Origin: Pseudanabaena sp. M53BS1SP1A06MG
Lineage (GTDB): Bacteria; Cyanobacteriota; Cyanobacteriia; Pseudanabaenales; Pseudanabaenaceae
Assembly: GCA_020404105.1 (NCBI GenBank)
Contig: JADBWH010000032.1
Span: forward strand, 1 to 64,000
Direction of reading: 5' to 3'
DNA: 64,000 nt
The notes below the pieces were generated by a model that saw only the letters and a list, made by a program, of their open reading frames with translations, was not told the DNA's origin and ran no database searches. Below are positions 33,512-43,186 of this stretch, in pieces (positions within the stretch are counted from its first letter, which is position 1; the number at the start of each line of letters is the position of its first letter). The translations under genes and the position numbers were made by a program.

Positions 33512-34749
33512 TAAGATTTTGTAACAGGCAATCGTACCGTAAAACAACTACCCAATGCGAGTTGACTAGTAACAGAAATATTACCACCATGACTTTCGGT
33601 AATTGATCGCGCGATCGCTAGTCCTAAACCACTACCTCCCGTCCATTGCGATCGCGAAGTATCCGCCCGCCAAAATCGATCAAAAATATATCCTATCTGT
33701 TCAGAAGCAATGCCGATCCCCGTATCTTTGATATTGATAGTAATCCACTGACCTGATGTATTTGCCGAAATCACAATTTGACCATTCGCAGGCGTGTAGT
33801 AAATCGCATTCTCAAGCAAGTTCGTAAACAAGCGTAAGATTTGCTCAGAATTGCCTTTGATCATGAGCGAACTCATAGGTTGACAGATCATGGTTAAATT
33901 TTTCGCCACAGCCTGAGTTTGCAATTGATTGACCAAATGTTGCAGAAGTTCTGTTAAATTAATATTCTCCCATGTCACTCTTAAGTTCTGATCCATTCTT
34001 GCCAACATCAACAAATCCTCCGTCAATCGCGTCATCCGTTCCGCCGTTTGGGTGATCGCTCTAAATTCATCAGCATCACTAGGTCGCATTCCTTCAGGAT
34101 AGCGCATCGCCACTTGAGAGCTCGCCTTAATCGCCATCAGGGGACTCCGCAGTTCATGGGAAGCATCGGCAGTAAATTGCTGTAAGCGATCAAAACTTTG
34201 TTCAATGGGTTGCATTACTTGGCGTGTGAGAAAGATGCCGCCGAAACTAACTAAAATCAAAGCAATTGCGGCTCCACCAATTAACCCTAAATCTAATTGA
34301 CGAAAGGTTTCGTGCAACTCATCAAGGGACTGACTCACACGCAGATATCCCACTAAGCTACGGGTATATGTATCCACAATAGGAATATTGACACTAATTA
34401 ACGCAGGTTTACTCGGTTGAATTTGAATCGATTCGCGAATCGTCGGAGGCAAAGACAGAGTGCGATTTCCCTGTAGATAAACCGTATTCCCCTGTATATC
34501 AATCCATTGCAAAGACTGCCGCCGTACATCCAAACCCTGCACTGAGAGATTATCCGCAACCTGAATTCTACCATTCTTAAATCCCGAACTGGCTGCTACC
34601 GTCTGTCCCAGTGTTGTGAGTTTATCCACAACTTGATTGGTCATCGTATGTACAAAGACGGTACGCACAGCGATCGCAAAGATGCTCAGAATGGATGCAA
34701 AAATCCCCAAGTAAGCCAACAGCAAGCGTAGTCGCGTTTTTTGAAACAT
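33511..34749 (-). CDS. Sensor histidine kinase (RppB-like)
   Basis: About 412 residues if started at ATG 34749 (MFQKTRLRLLLAYLGIF), the usual N-terminus of RppB-type kinases. A first membrane helix near residues 8-30, a sensor loop of about 130 residues, a second helix (LGLIGGAAIALILVSFGGIFL), then the HisKA box ASHELRSPLMAI, N box NLLENAIYYT, and DTGIGI and GLGLAI. Its partner OmpR-type regulator lies upstream on the same strand. In related cyanobacteria such pairs respond to nickel or to plastoquinone redox state; which holds here is unknown. Confidence 0.9.
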   Translation of the reverse strand: MFQKTRLRLLLAYLGIFASILSIFAIAVRTVFVHTMTNQVVDKLTTLGQTVAASSGFKNGRIQVADNLSVQGLDVRRQSLQWIDIQGNTVYLQGNRTLSLPPTIRESIQIQPSKPALISVNIPIVDTYTRSLVGYLRVSQSLDELHETFRQLDLGLIGGAAIALILVSFGGIFLTRQVMQPIEQSFDRLQQFTADASHELRSPLMAIKASSQVAMRYPEGMRPSDADEFRAITQTAERMTRLTEDLLMLARMDQNLRVTWENINLTELLQHLVNQLQTQAVAKNLTMICQPMSSLMIKGNSEQILRLFTNLLENAIYYTPANGQIVISANTSGQWITINIKDTGIGIASEQIGYIFDRFWRADTSRSQWTGGSGLGLAIARSITESHGGNISVTSQLALGSCFTVRLPVTKS

Positions 34750-34828
34750 CTCAATATGACTTATGAGTAGAGTTATCCACAATTGTTTCAACAGTTGTGG
34801 ATAAATTGATCATCTTTTTAATCTAGTG

Positions 34829-34909
34829 GGTAGTGCTGCAAAGTAATTTTTTTAGTAATTGTGTTGCGGGCGCTTCGCACCCACAACACAATTACATTAC
34901 ATGACTACC
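34829..34909. mobile_element. MITE family D, copy with 8-bp target duplication (one mismatch)
   Basis: GGTAGTGCTGCAAAGTAATT at left, ACATTACATGACTACC at right, stem GTAATTGTGTTGCGGGCG. Flanks ATCTAGTG and ATCCAGTG. It sits in a family A copy whose right half is 34910-34990. Confidence 0.75.
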
Positions 34910-34990
34910 ATCCAGTGAAGTACAGGTTTGTTTCCCATCTGAAGGCTAGAAAACAAACCTATGTAACTCAATTGCTTACAAATCTCTATA
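34910..34990. mobile_element. MITE family A, right part
   Basis: AGTGAAGTACAGGTTTGTTT then stem partner AAACAAACCTATGTAACTC and end AATCTCTATA. The left end is lost or displaced by the family D insertion. Confidence 0.6.
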
Positions 34991-35663
34991 ATTTAGAATT
35001 AAAGCTATAGCCAACACCATAAACCGTTTGAATTAAATCTTCAGAACCTCCTATCGCCTTAAGTTTACGGCGAATATTCGTAATATGAGTTCTCACAGTT
35101 TCTTCACCAGATAATTTATCCAGATCCCAAAGTTTATCGAGCAAATTAGCCTTCGTAAATACTTGCGTAGGATTACGCAAAAAGCATTCCAGAATAACAT
35201 ATTCCTTAGGGGTTAATGCTAAGAGATGATCATCATAAGTGATCGTATGTGAATGCAAATTTAATGTCAATAAGCCTTGCACAATCACCGTTTGCTGTAT
35301 GTCCACCACTCGCCGAGATAATGCCCTGATTCGTGCCGCCAACTCCTCCAGATCAAAGGGCTTTACCAGATAGTCATCTGCACCTGTATCTAATCCCAAA
35401 ACCTTATCTGCGATCATATCCTTAGCAGTGAGCATCAAAATATGAGTCTTACATCCCTCTTCTCGCAAACGCTTACATAGAGAAATTCCATCCAAACGCG
35501 GCAACATCAAATCCAAAAGAATCAGATCGTATTCCACAGCTTGAGCATATTCCAAAGCACTAATCCCATCGCTTGCTACATCGACAACATGACCTTGATG
35601 CCTGATGTCCTTAGCAACTGGCTTAGCGATATATTCATCATCTTCCACTAACAGAATTCTCAT
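34986..35663 (-). CDS. OmpR-type response regulator (RppA-like)
   Basis: 225 residues from ATG 35663 (MRILLVEDDEYIAKPVAKDI); a longer reading upstream overlaps the protease gene. Receiver domain with DD pair near residue 9, phosphorylated Asp in DLILLDLMLPRLDG, Lys in DDYLVKPFDLEEL. The C-terminal winged helix has LTPKEYVILECF and VRTHITNIRRKL. The two family A/D elements lie between it and the kinase gene, so co-transcription across about 240 bases is likely but not certain. Confidence 0.93.
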   Translation of the reverse strand: MRILLVEDDEYIAKPVAKDIRHQGHVVDVASDGISALEYAQAVEYDLILLDLMLPRLDGISLCKRLREEGCKTHILMLTAKDMIADKVLGLDTGADDYLVKPFDLEELAARIRALSRRVVDIQQTVIVQGLLTLNLHSHTITYDDHLLALTPKEYVILECFLRNPTQVFTKANLLDKLWDLDKLSGEETVRTHITNIRRKLKAIGGSEDLIQTVYGVGYSFNSKL

Positions 35664-35724
35664 AATGCCTATATATATAAATTTGGCAAGATTTGCTTTG
35701 TAAATCTTGCCAAATTTATACATC

Positions 35725-36906
35725 TTATCCCACTTGACTCGGTAAAGTTCCAACTTGGACAGTTACCCTCATTGGCTGCCCACCACGATTCACTTCCAAT
35801 TGCAGGTTACTACCAACAGCACTATCTTGAACAGCTTGCTGCAAATTTTCTGGTTTTGTGACTTCTTTATCATTGAGTTTCGTCACCACATCACCAGCCT
35901 TTAGACCAGCATTCGCCGCAGGAGAATTATTCTGCACTGCTACAATTAAGACTCCACGATCACTATTTACTTTTAATCTCGCAGGCAATTTCTGTTTGAC
36001 ATCAGCAGTCAGCCCGACCATCTGTACTCCAAAATAGGGATGATCAACTTTACCTTGACTAATTAGCTGCTGGGCAATGCTTTTAGCTTTGTTAATGGGA
36101 ATAGCAAAACCTAGACCCTGCGTACCTTGGATAATCGCCGTATTCATACCGATAACTTCACCACGCTGATTGAGCAAAGGTCCACCTGAGTTACCAGGAT
36201 TAATCGCCGCATCGGTTTGGATAAAGCGCACCTGCTGATCGGGAATCCCAACCTGAGAGCTAGAACGTCCCGTTGCGCTGACAATACCAACAGTGACTGT
36301 GTTATCTAATCCAAGGGGATTCCCGATCGCGATCGCCCATTCGCCTGATTGCAAGCGATCAGAATCTCCCAATCTCACAACGGGCAAATCGGAAGCATCA
36401 ATCTTCACAACAGCAACATCCGTAACCTTATCCGCACCTAAAACCTTACCGTTAAAGGAACGACCATCCCTGAGTGTCACAGTCACTTTATCCGCACCAC
36501 TCACCACATGAGCATTGGTGAGAATTTCGCCATTCGCATTAAAAATAAACCCTGATCCCGTTCCTTGAACTACTTCTTTTCTTTGTTGACTAGAAGAGTC
36601 ATAAGAGAATTGATTGAAAAAAGGATCATTGAAGATATCAGGAATCTCACGAACTATGGTTCGCGATGAATCAATTCGCACAACTGCACCACCATCTTTT
36701 TTCACGGTTTCCGTAATGAAATTGGGATCACTAGCGATCGCTAATTTCCCAAAAGGATTATTTTCGGCAATTACAGGCGCGATTCCTTGAGCGATCGCTT
36801 TATTTTGAGTAAATAGCTGTTTTCCACCAATCGCCACCGATGCTCCCATCAAAAAAATGGCGCTATAGAGAACGGGCTTTTGCCATTGACGATATTCAAT
36901 CTTCAT
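35725..36906 (-). CDS. HtrA/Deg-type serine protease (HhoA/HhoB-like)
   Basis: 393 residues. N-terminal hydrophobic anchor or signal (PVLYSAIFLMGASVAIGG). Trypsin-like domain with triad H133 (TNAHVVSG), D163 (TDVAVVKID) and S240 (NPGNSGGPL), followed by one PDZ domain (DRGVLIVAVQNNSPAANAGL). One PDZ is typical of cyanobacterial HhoA/HhoB/HtrA. It degrades damaged proteins in periplasm or lumen. The gene faces away from the putative origin. Confidence 0.95.
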   Translation of the reverse strand: MKIEYRQWQKPVLYSAIFLMGASVAIGGKQLFTQNKAIAQGIAPVIAENNPFGKLAIASDPNFITETVKKDGGAVVRIDSSRTIVREIPDIFNDPFFNQFSYDSSSQQRKEVVQGTGSGFIFNANGEILTNAHVVSGADKVTVTLRDGRSFNGKVLGADKVTDVAVVKIDASDLPVVRLGDSDRLQSGEWAIAIGNPLGLDNTVTVGIVSATGRSSSQVGIPDQQVRFIQTDAAINPGNSGGPLLNQRGEVIGMNTAIIQGTQGLGFAIPINKAKSIAQQLISQGKVDHPYFGVQMVGLTADVKQKLPARLKVNSDRGVLIVAVQNNSPAANAGLKAGDVVTKLNDKEVTKPENLQQAVQDSAVGSNLQLEVNRGGQPMRVTVQVGTLPSQVG

Positions 36907-37889
36907 AGGTAAATCCTGCTTTTTGCAATATCTGTTTTTTTCTCTAGAACAAAATTAGGACAGGATTATCAAGAACTTAAAAAGATCCATTTCGCATTTA
37001 AGGAATGTGCCAAGAAAAAATATTTGCAAATATTTTTTCAGATCAAATCAGGCGATCATGAAAATATCTGCTTACTAATTTGAGAATCTTAATTATTACA
37101 AAGATAAAAAATAAGAGAGAGAGATCAACATTATCATCGATTCCTAAATTTAAACCGAAATCAAAATTATCCCCATTTGTACTTTATCCCACTAAAAAAA
37201 TTATTAATTTTAGTAAAATTTTTTAAGAATAGATGAAGCAGTTGCTCCAACTTTTGACAACAATTTTGATTATTTTTTGATTGTTGATCCCCAACTTATT
37301 CCACCTATAGTGTTTTTGCCTGTGGAAAACCTGTGGAAAACCCCAAATCTTTTGTGGATAACTTGGCAAAATCTGTGGATAACTTGGAGATAAATGTGGA
37401 TAACTTTTAATAGGTATTTATACCCTGTGGAAAAACAGCCACTTTTTCCACAGGGTTTTCCACAGACTAAAAACGCTAGAAAATAGATTATATATACTTT
37501 TTAAAAAGTTTTCCACATTTTCCACAGCCCCTACTACTACTATTAATAAATTTATTTATTCTTGAATAGTAATAATTAGATCAAGTGAAAAAATAACGAG
37601 AAATTGCAAAAAACAATTTTTTACTTTCATCGTACAAAAATTGTTAACAGTGTTATGATTAGCTTCCACAAATTAAAAAACTAATATTAAAAAACTAAAG
37701 AACTTTGGCTTAGCATTTCTTTTTAGATTTTTTTCTTAAATTTTGAATTTTTTAAATCTTATACATTTTTCATGTTTCTTGTAAGACTTCATCTGTCCTC
37801 GCAATTTTTCAACTTTTTTAGACTTTTCCACATAATTCCACACAAGTTTTCCCCTCGAGTCTAACCATCAAAAACTTTGCCATCAAACC
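36907..37889. other. Candidate chromosomal replication origin (oriC)
   Basis: 983 bp, AT-rich, no gene. DnaA-box-like nonamers: TGTGGAAAA at 37321, 37332, 37426; TGTGGATAA at 37353, 37374, 37395; TTTTCCACA (reverse) at 37444, 37456, 37509, 37518, 37824. Boxes at 37332/37353/37374/37395 are spaced exactly 21 bp. Long AT tracts (37150-37300, 37530-37780) could unwind. dnaN starts right after it. Known cyanobacterial origins are often beside dnaN or dnaA. Genes mostly diverge from here. Confidence 0.8.
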
Positions 37890-39044
37890 ATGCGACTAGT
37901 CTGTCCTCAAAACCAACTCGCTGCTAACCTTGCCCTTGTCGGTCGTGCTGTCGCTTCTCGTCCAACACACCCGATCTTGGCAAATATCCGACTCGATGCT
38001 ATTAGCTCTAGCCAAAGCCTTGGGATGACAGCTTTTGATCTCAATTTAGGAATTCAGGTTTCTTTCCCTGCTCAAGTGGTCGAAGCGGGATCAATCACTT
38101 TGCCTGCAAAGTTGCTTAATGACATCGTTTCACGACTTCCTGATGAGGATGTAACCATCAGCATAGACAAGGACAATACGATGGTGTCGATTCTCTGCGG
38201 TTCGGGTCGCTACCAACTCCATGGTCTGCCTGTGGAAGAATTTCCTGAATTGCCACAAATCGGTGAAGATGGCGAAACGACCTATTTGCCTGTTGAGTCA
38301 ATGCTCAGTGGGCTTGCCTCAACCTTATTTGCAACTTCGGCAGATGATACGAAGCGGATTCTTACGGGTGTACATTTGACTGCTAGCGCTGATCGTCTTG
38401 AATTTGCTGCTACTGATGGGCATCGCTTAGCGGTAGTCCAAACTGGTTTCCTCGATGCCGATGAGCCACCTGTGACGGGTGATACCGTATCCACCAATTT
38501 GGAAGTGACGATACCTGCAAGAGCGTTGCGTGAGCTAGAAAGAATGCTCAATCAACAAACTGAGGGAGCGATCGCGGTTAAGTTTGACCGTGCGAATATG
38601 ATTTTCCAAAGTGCTAGCCAGATTTTGATTTCTCGATTGTTAGACGGTACTTATCCCAACTATCGCCAGTTGATCCCCAATCGGTTTGAACGCCAAGTGA
38701 CGGTTGAGCGTAAATTATTTTTGTCAGCACTAGAGAGGATTGCGGTACTTGCTGACCAAAAGAACAACATTGTCAAAATTACGATTGACTCAACTGGTCA
38801 GGAAATTTCCTTGTCCGTTGAAGCCCCAGATGTTGCTGCAGGTCGCGAGTCTTTGCCATCACAAATTTCGGGCGAAGATTTGGAAATCGCTTTTAATGTC
38901 AAATATTTGCTAGATGGTCTAAAGGCTTTGCCCAGCAATGAGATTCAAATCCAGCTTAATAACTCAACTAGTCCTGCAGTGCTGATCCCAATTGGGGCAA
39001 CAAAAATGACCTATTTGCTGATGCCTGTACAAATTCGTAACTAA
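37890..39044 (+). CDS. dnaN: DNA polymerase III beta subunit (sliding clamp)
   Basis: 384 residues, normal length. Starts MRLVCPQNQLAANLALVGRA. Three clamp domains can be traced, with typical blocks PILANIRLDA, ISRLLDGTYPNYRQLIP near the middle and the C-terminal end YLLMPVQIRN (the usual MPMRL variant). It tethers polymerase and other factors to DNA. It directly follows the DnaA-box cluster. Confidence 0.97.
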   Translation: MRLVCPQNQLAANLALVGRAVASRPTHPILANIRLDAISSSQSLGMTAFDLNLGIQVSFPAQVVEAGSITLPAKLLNDIVSRLPDEDVTISIDKDNTMVSILCGSGRYQLHGLPVEEFPELPQIGEDGETTYLPVESMLSGLASTLFATSADDTKRILTGVHLTASADRLEFAATDGHRLAVVQTGFLDADEPPVTGDTVSTNLEVTIPARALRELERMLNQQTEGAIAVKFDRANMIFQSASQILISRLLDGTYPNYRQLIPNRFERQVTVERKLFLSALERIAVLADQKNNIVKITIDSTGQEISLSVEAPDVAAGRESLPSQISGEDLEIAFNVKYLLDGLKALPSNEIQIQLNNSTSPAVLIPIGATKMTYLLMPVQIRN

Positions 39045-39123
39045 CGGTTAGTTAAGATTTTGAGATTGTGTCTTTTCCATGATCTCAAAATCTTAGCGAA
39101 AAATCCTGTAGACTTAGTTGCGT

Positions 39124-41217
39124 ATGGACTTTTTAGCACTACCTTTATCACAACTGCCACCTCGCCCATATGCAGAGGTAAGACCGCAATCTCCACAACC
39201 GTTGGTATCTCCGCCAACGTTACAGAGTCATATTGCTACGAGGTTGAATTTTGAATTGCCCCTTGAGGTACGATCGCAATTAGAGCTATTTTTAGATAGG
39301 TTGCCCGAGCCTGATGCAATTGTCAGTAAGCTAATTGTCCCAACTTTAACGGCTCAAGTTGGTCCCGTGAAGCCCAATAGCTTACCGAAGCCCAAGCCCA
39401 CGGATAAGCCCCGCCAAGCCTCACCTCCCAAAGATCCTGCAACAAACTCCCAAGACATTAAACCTGTATTGCGGGATATCGCTCCTTTGCTGCGTAATTT
39501 GCTAAAGGTCGTTAGCGATCGCCAAGAATATGACATTAACACACAGGTATTTGTCGCAGAGGGCAATGTTTTAATCAGATATAAAAAATCTGAACTGAAG
39601 GCTGATCGCGTGCAGTTAAATACCAAGACTCAAGAGGTAATTGCCGAAGGTAACGTCTTTTTTACCCGTGGTGATCAAAAAATTCGTGGCACAAAGCTAA
39701 CCTATAACTACGGCAGTGTCAGAGGTGAATTAATCAAAGCTTCGGGTTCCGTTGACCTTGGCAATTTAATTAATTCCGAAGTCTCGCGATCCCTTGCGGA
39801 TACCGCAACTAATTCGATTACGATTTCGGCAACTGGTAATAGTGACTCTACTGATGGACAAGTGCGCCGCTTTGGATTTGTTGCTGATCGCTTAATTCTA
39901 GATGGTGATACTTGGACAGCAGAGAATCTGCGTGTTACTAACGATCCATTTAGTCCACCTGAGTTGGAACTAGTTACTAACAAAGCTACCTTAACACCGA
40001 TTTCCCCTACCCAAAATCGTCTCGATTTGGAATCGCCCACGGTGGTGTTTGATCAGGGCTTTTCGCTACCCTTACCACTAAATAGCATTACCCTTGATCG
40101 GTTTCAGCGTTTTGCGCCTGCATTAGTGGGTTTCGATCAACGTGATCGCGATGGGGTGTTCTATCAACAAAGCTTTGACGTTGTTTCTCAACCGAATCTC
40201 AGCTTTCAATTGTCGCCGCAATTACTGATCCAACGCGCCTTTTCTTCGGGACAGAGTGGTGTATCAGCATATGACATTTTTGGGGTGGTGGCGACTTTAA
40301 ATGGAGCTTTTGATGATGGTCAGAGATTATCAGCAAGGGCAAGTCTATCGGGTTTAGATTTTGGCAATCTAGATACGATTCTGCGTCTCAATGCAACCCA
40401 TTCCATGACTGTCTTTGGCAATCATACCTTGCTATCCCAATATGCTTTTCGCGATCGCGTCTTCAATGGTTCCCTTGGCTTTCAGGATGTCAACAATATT
40501 GTGGGATCGACCCTGCTTTCCCCAAACTATGTTTTGGGCGATTCCAAAATTTCCTTTAACTATCAACTGGCAGCGCAATTAATAGGGGCAGTCCGCGATG
40601 ATGTGGCTGTGCCGAATACTGTTGGCACATTAATCCGTTTGCAGAGTGCAGCCGTTCTCAGTCGTGCCTTCCCTCTCTTGCGTGGCGAACCTGCACCTGC
40701 GGAAAAGGAAACAGGTTTGCGCTTCTCTCCTAAGCCAATTGTGCCGAAACTAGATGCTGTTGTTGCTCTACAGGGTATTAATTCTTTTTATTCTAATGCT
40801 GCTAGTCAATCGATACTTTATGGAACTTTGGGTTTATCAGGAGAGGTTGGCAACTTTGCGAAAGATTTCTTGGACTATACAGGTTTCAATATTAGCTATA
40901 CTCAAGCTTTTTCCAGTGGACGATCACCGTTTATCTTTGATCGCGTAGCGGATACGAGACTAATCAGTGCTGGGATCGTTCAGCAAATCTATGGACCACT
41001 GCGCTTTGGTATTCAACAAAGTTGGAGTTTAGATACGGGTACGTTATTTGATTCTACTTATTCCTTGGAATATACAAGGCGTACCTATGCCGTGTTAATT
41101 CGTTATAACCCTAATCAAGGTTTGGGTGAACTTCTCTTGAGGATCAGTGACTTTAATTGGACACGTCCACCTTCTAACGTAACTAATGTTCAGAATGGAA
41201 TTGAACAGCGTAATTAA
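39124..41217 (+). CDS. DUF3769 / LptD-like outer-membrane assembly protein
   Basis: 697 residues from ATG 39124. A Pro-rich N-terminal third is followed by an OstA/LptA-like segment (about 140-210: VFVAEGNVLIRYKKSELKAD, VIAEGNVFFTRGDQKIRGTK). The rest is beta-rich with aromatic-ended strands, typical of a barrel, ending NPNQGLGELLLRISDFNW. DUF3769 is the usual cyanobacterial name. It probably takes part in placing lipopolysaccharide in the outer membrane. No classical signal peptide is seen at this start. Confidence 0.85.
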   Translation: MDFLALPLSQLPPRPYAEVRPQSPQPLVSPPTLQSHIATRLNFELPLEVRSQLELFLDRLPEPDAIVSKLIVPTLTAQVGPVKPNSLPKPKPTDKPRQASPPKDPATNSQDIKPVLRDIAPLLRNLLKVVSDRQEYDINTQVFVAEGNVLIRYKKSELKADRVQLNTKTQEVIAEGNVFFTRGDQKIRGTKLTYNYGSVRGELIKASGSVDLGNLINSEVSRSLADTATNSITISATGNSDSTDGQVRRFGFVADRLILDGDTWTAENLRVTNDPFSPPELELVTNKATLTPISPTQNRLDLESPTVVFDQGFSLPLPLNSITLDRFQRFAPALVGFDQRDRDGVFYQQSFDVVSQPNLSFQLSPQLLIQRAFSSGQSGVSAYDIFGVVATLNGAFDDGQRLSARASLSGLDFGNLDTILRLNATHSMTVFGNHTLLSQYAFRDRVFNGSLGFQDVNNIVGSTLLSPNYVLGDSKISFNYQLAAQLIGAVRDDVAVPNTVGTLIRLQSAAVLSRAFPLLRGEPAPAEKETGLRFSPKPIVPKLDAVVALQGINSFYSNAASQSILYGTLGLSGEVGNFAKDFLDYTGFNISYTQAFSSGRSPFIFDRVADTRLISAGIVQQIYGPLRFGIQQSWSLDTGTLFDSTYSLEYTRRTYAVLIRYNPNQGLGELLLRISDFNWTRPPSNVTNVQNGIEQRN

Positions 41218-41218
41218 T

Positions 41219-41257
41219 CCCAAAGAAAAGCCTCGCATTGCGAGGCTTTTCTTTGGG
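41219..41257 (+). terminator. Rho-independent terminator
   Basis: CCCAAAGAAAAGCCTCGC/GCGAGGCTTTTCTTTGGG, perfect 18-bp stem touching the stop codon of the DUF3769 gene. Confidence 0.8.
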
Positions 41258-41288
41258 AGAGGATTTGCATTGCAACGCCCCTCTAAAA

Positions 41289-41437
41289 GAACGTGAGTTC
41301 GGGATAATTTGAAACAGGCTTTGAGAGAGGGTTTGCGTAGCAAACCCTCTCTCAAAGCCCAAAAGTAAAAGCCTTGCTTAGCAAGGCTTTTACTTTTGGG
41401 CTTTTAAAATTTGCCAGCTTAACCCGAACTGACGTTA
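41289..41437. mobile_element. MITE family C, copy 3
   Basis: AACGTGAGTTCGGGATAATT at left and AACCCGAACTGACGTTA at right are terminal inverted repeats. Two perfect stems inside: GCTTTGAGAGAGGGTTTGC.../...CTCTCTCAAAGC and CCCAAAAGTAAAAGCC/GGCTTTTACTTTTGGG. Confidence 0.8.
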
Positions 41438-41447
41438 AAAGACTGGT

Positions 41448-41984
41448 TTAGCTGGGAATAAATTTAAGAGATACGCCATTCATGCAGTAGCGTTGTCCAG
41501 TGGGTTTGGGACCATCATTAAAGACATGACCTAAATGTCCTCCACATCGGCTGCAATGAACTTCAATACGCTTCATGAAAAAGGAATTATCAATCGTCGT
41601 GGCGATCGCCCCTTCAATGGGTTGAAAAAAGCTCGGCCAGCCTGTACCACTATTGAACTTAGTATCAGATGTAAACAAAGGCAAATCACAACCCGCACAG
41701 TGATATGTACCCTTACTATATTCTTTATCTAATGGACTCGTAAAGGCTCGCTCAGTGCCATGCTTGCGTAAAACGCGAAACTGCTCTGGTGTGAGGATTT
41801 GTTTCCATTCTTCTTCAGTTTTCATGATTTTATACTTCTTATTTACTTTAGTTGAGTCTATATCTAAGTCTAAAGCGATCGCTGAGTCTTTGGATATGTT
41901 ACTCGATGGCGATCGCCAATATAGCCAAAGCCATGCACCGCTAATCAAGGCAGTTCCAGTTATTAATAAGTCTCTTTTCTTCAT
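41448..41984 (-). CDS. msrB: Peptide methionine-(R)-S-oxide reductase, membrane-anchored
   Basis: 178 residues. A hydrophobic N-terminus ([18 protein letters not shown]) anchors or exports it. The catalytic domain starts near residue 55. Zinc-binding pairs CAGCD and [10 protein letters not shown] are present, and the catalytic Cys is in RYCMNGVSL. It repairs R-sulfoxides of methionine. The anchor suggests action outside the cytoplasm or at the thylakoid. Confidence 0.95.
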   Translation of the reverse strand: MKKRDLLITGTALISGAWLWLYWRSPSSNISKDSAIALDLDIDSTKVNKKYKIMKTEEEWKQILTPEQFRVLRKHGTERAFTSPLDKEYSKGTYHCAGCDLPLFTSDTKFNSGTGWPSFFQPIEGAIATTIDNSFFMKRIEVHCSRCGGHLGHVFNDGPKPTGQRYCMNGVSLKFIPS

Positions 41985-42251
41985 GGTATAGCAATGGATA
42001 CAATCAGCTATTTATGGAGTCTACGCGAGTAACTAGCGCTCTGGATGTGAATTTTTTGAAAGATAGTTAAGCAGAATTCAATCCCAGATTGTTTTTACTG
42101 CTCGCGTAGCAGTCAATAAAACAATAGGTGATCTGTGTATGGCAGATGACAAAAAAGTAGCAGTTACTACGGTTTAATTAAGATATTCTATAATTGTAAC
42201 AATACTTAAAGCTGAAAAATTGCTTAAAATTCTAAATTAGGTTAAACAACA

Positions 42252-42854
42252 ATGGCATTTGAACTACCATCTCTTCCTTACGCCGATGATGCTCTTGCAG
42301 CTTCAGGGCTATCTGCCCAAACCATCTCCTTTCACCATGGCAAGCATCACAAGGCTTATGTTGATAATCTCAACAACTTGGTTAAGGATACCGATTTAGC
42401 TGACAAGACTCTGGAAGAAGTAATCAAAATTAGCTACAAAGAAGGTAAAACTGGCATCTTCAATAACGCTGCTCAAGTTTGGAATCACACTTTTTACTGG
42501 AATGGGATCAAACCTGCTGGTGGTGGCGTTCCTACTGGTGCATTGTTGGATGCAATTAATGCTAGCTTTGGTAGCTTTGATAACTTTAAGACCGAATTTA
42601 AAAATGCGGCTCTCACCCAATTTGGTAGCGGTTGGGCATGGCTAGTAGCTGAAGGTGGTGCATTGAAGATTACCAAAACTCCTAATGCCGAAAATCCTCT
42701 CATCGTTGAAGGTCAAGTGCCTCTATTGACTATTGATGTTTGGGAACATGCCTACTATTTGGACTTCCAAAATAGCCGCCCTAACTACATCCAAAACTAC
42801 ATCGACAACCTCATCAACTGGGATGTAGTTGCTGCTAACTTCGCGGCTGCCTAG
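42252..42854 (+). CDS. sodB: Superoxide dismutase (Fe type)
   Basis: 200 residues. Metal ligands sit in ISFHHGKHHKAYV (first His), WNHTFYWNGIKP (second), and DVWEHAYYLDFQNSRPNY (Asp and His). FNNAAQVWNHTF and FGSGWAWLV favour the iron form. Cytoplasmic, no signal peptide. About 260 bases upstream contain no other gene. Confidence 0.96.
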   Translation: MAFELPSLPYADDALAASGLSAQTISFHHGKHHKAYVDNLNNLVKDTDLADKTLEEVIKISYKEGKTGIFNNAAQVWNHTFYWNGIKPAGGGVPTGALLDAINASFGSFDNFKTEFKNAALTQFGSGWAWLVAEGGALKITKTPNAENPLIVEGQVPLLTIDVWEHAYYLDFQNSRPNYIQNYIDNLINWDVVAANFAAA

Positions 42855-42861
42855 TTTTAAC

Positions 42862-43009
42862 TAACGTCAGTTCTGGTTAAACTGGCAAATTTTAAAATCC
42901 TAAAAGTAAAAGCTTTGCATGGCAAAGCTTTTACTTTTAGGATTTGTGAGAAGGTTGACGTAGCAAAACCTCTCGCAAATCCAGTTTTAAATTATTCCGA
43001 ACCACATTA
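42862..43009. mobile_element. MITE family C, copy 4 (inverted)
   Basis: TAACGTCAGTTCTGGTTAAA at left, TTATTCCGAACCACATTA at right. Stems CTAAAAGTAAAAGCTTTGC/GCAAAGCTTTTACTTTTAG and GAGAAGGTT.../...AACCTCTC. Confidence 0.75.
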
Positions 43010-43029
43010 ACTAGTTTAAAAAAAGTACA

Positions 43030-43134
43030 TACAGCCCATTGAGGCTTTAAGTGTTCCAGAAGATTTTTTGAAAGTGTCACGAAGTGACACTTTCAAAAAA
43101 TCTTCTGGGTTTTAAGTCAGCGCAAAGTGCTGTA
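43030..43134. repeat. Miniature hairpin element, family E, copy 2 (uninterrupted)
   Basis: TACAGCCCATTGAGGC at left, GCGCAAAGTGCTGTA at right. Central stem AGAAGATTTTTTGAAAGTGT/ACACTTTCAAAAAATCTTCT. It serves as the empty-site reference for the family A insertion at 439-491. Confidence 0.7.
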
Positions 43135-43148
43135 ATGCTTTTTAATTT

Positions 43149-43186
43149 TAAAAGAGAAGTATTGTTCATCGATGCTTCTCTTTTTG
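43149..43186 (+). terminator. Stem-loop with T-run
   Basis: AAAAGAGAAGTAT/ATGCTTCTCTTTTT. It follows the repeats downstream of sodB. A distal terminator for sodB is possible. Confidence 0.45.

Noticed and set aside
35664-35753. 30-residue extension of the OmpR-type regulator
   Set aside because: The sequence overlaps the 3' end of the HtrA gene. All relatives start MRILLVEDDE-like.
37318-37530. The DnaA-box cluster as a set of promoters or iterons of a plasmid
   Set aside because: Boxes match DnaA-type nonamers, no Rep gene is present, and dnaN lies directly downstream.
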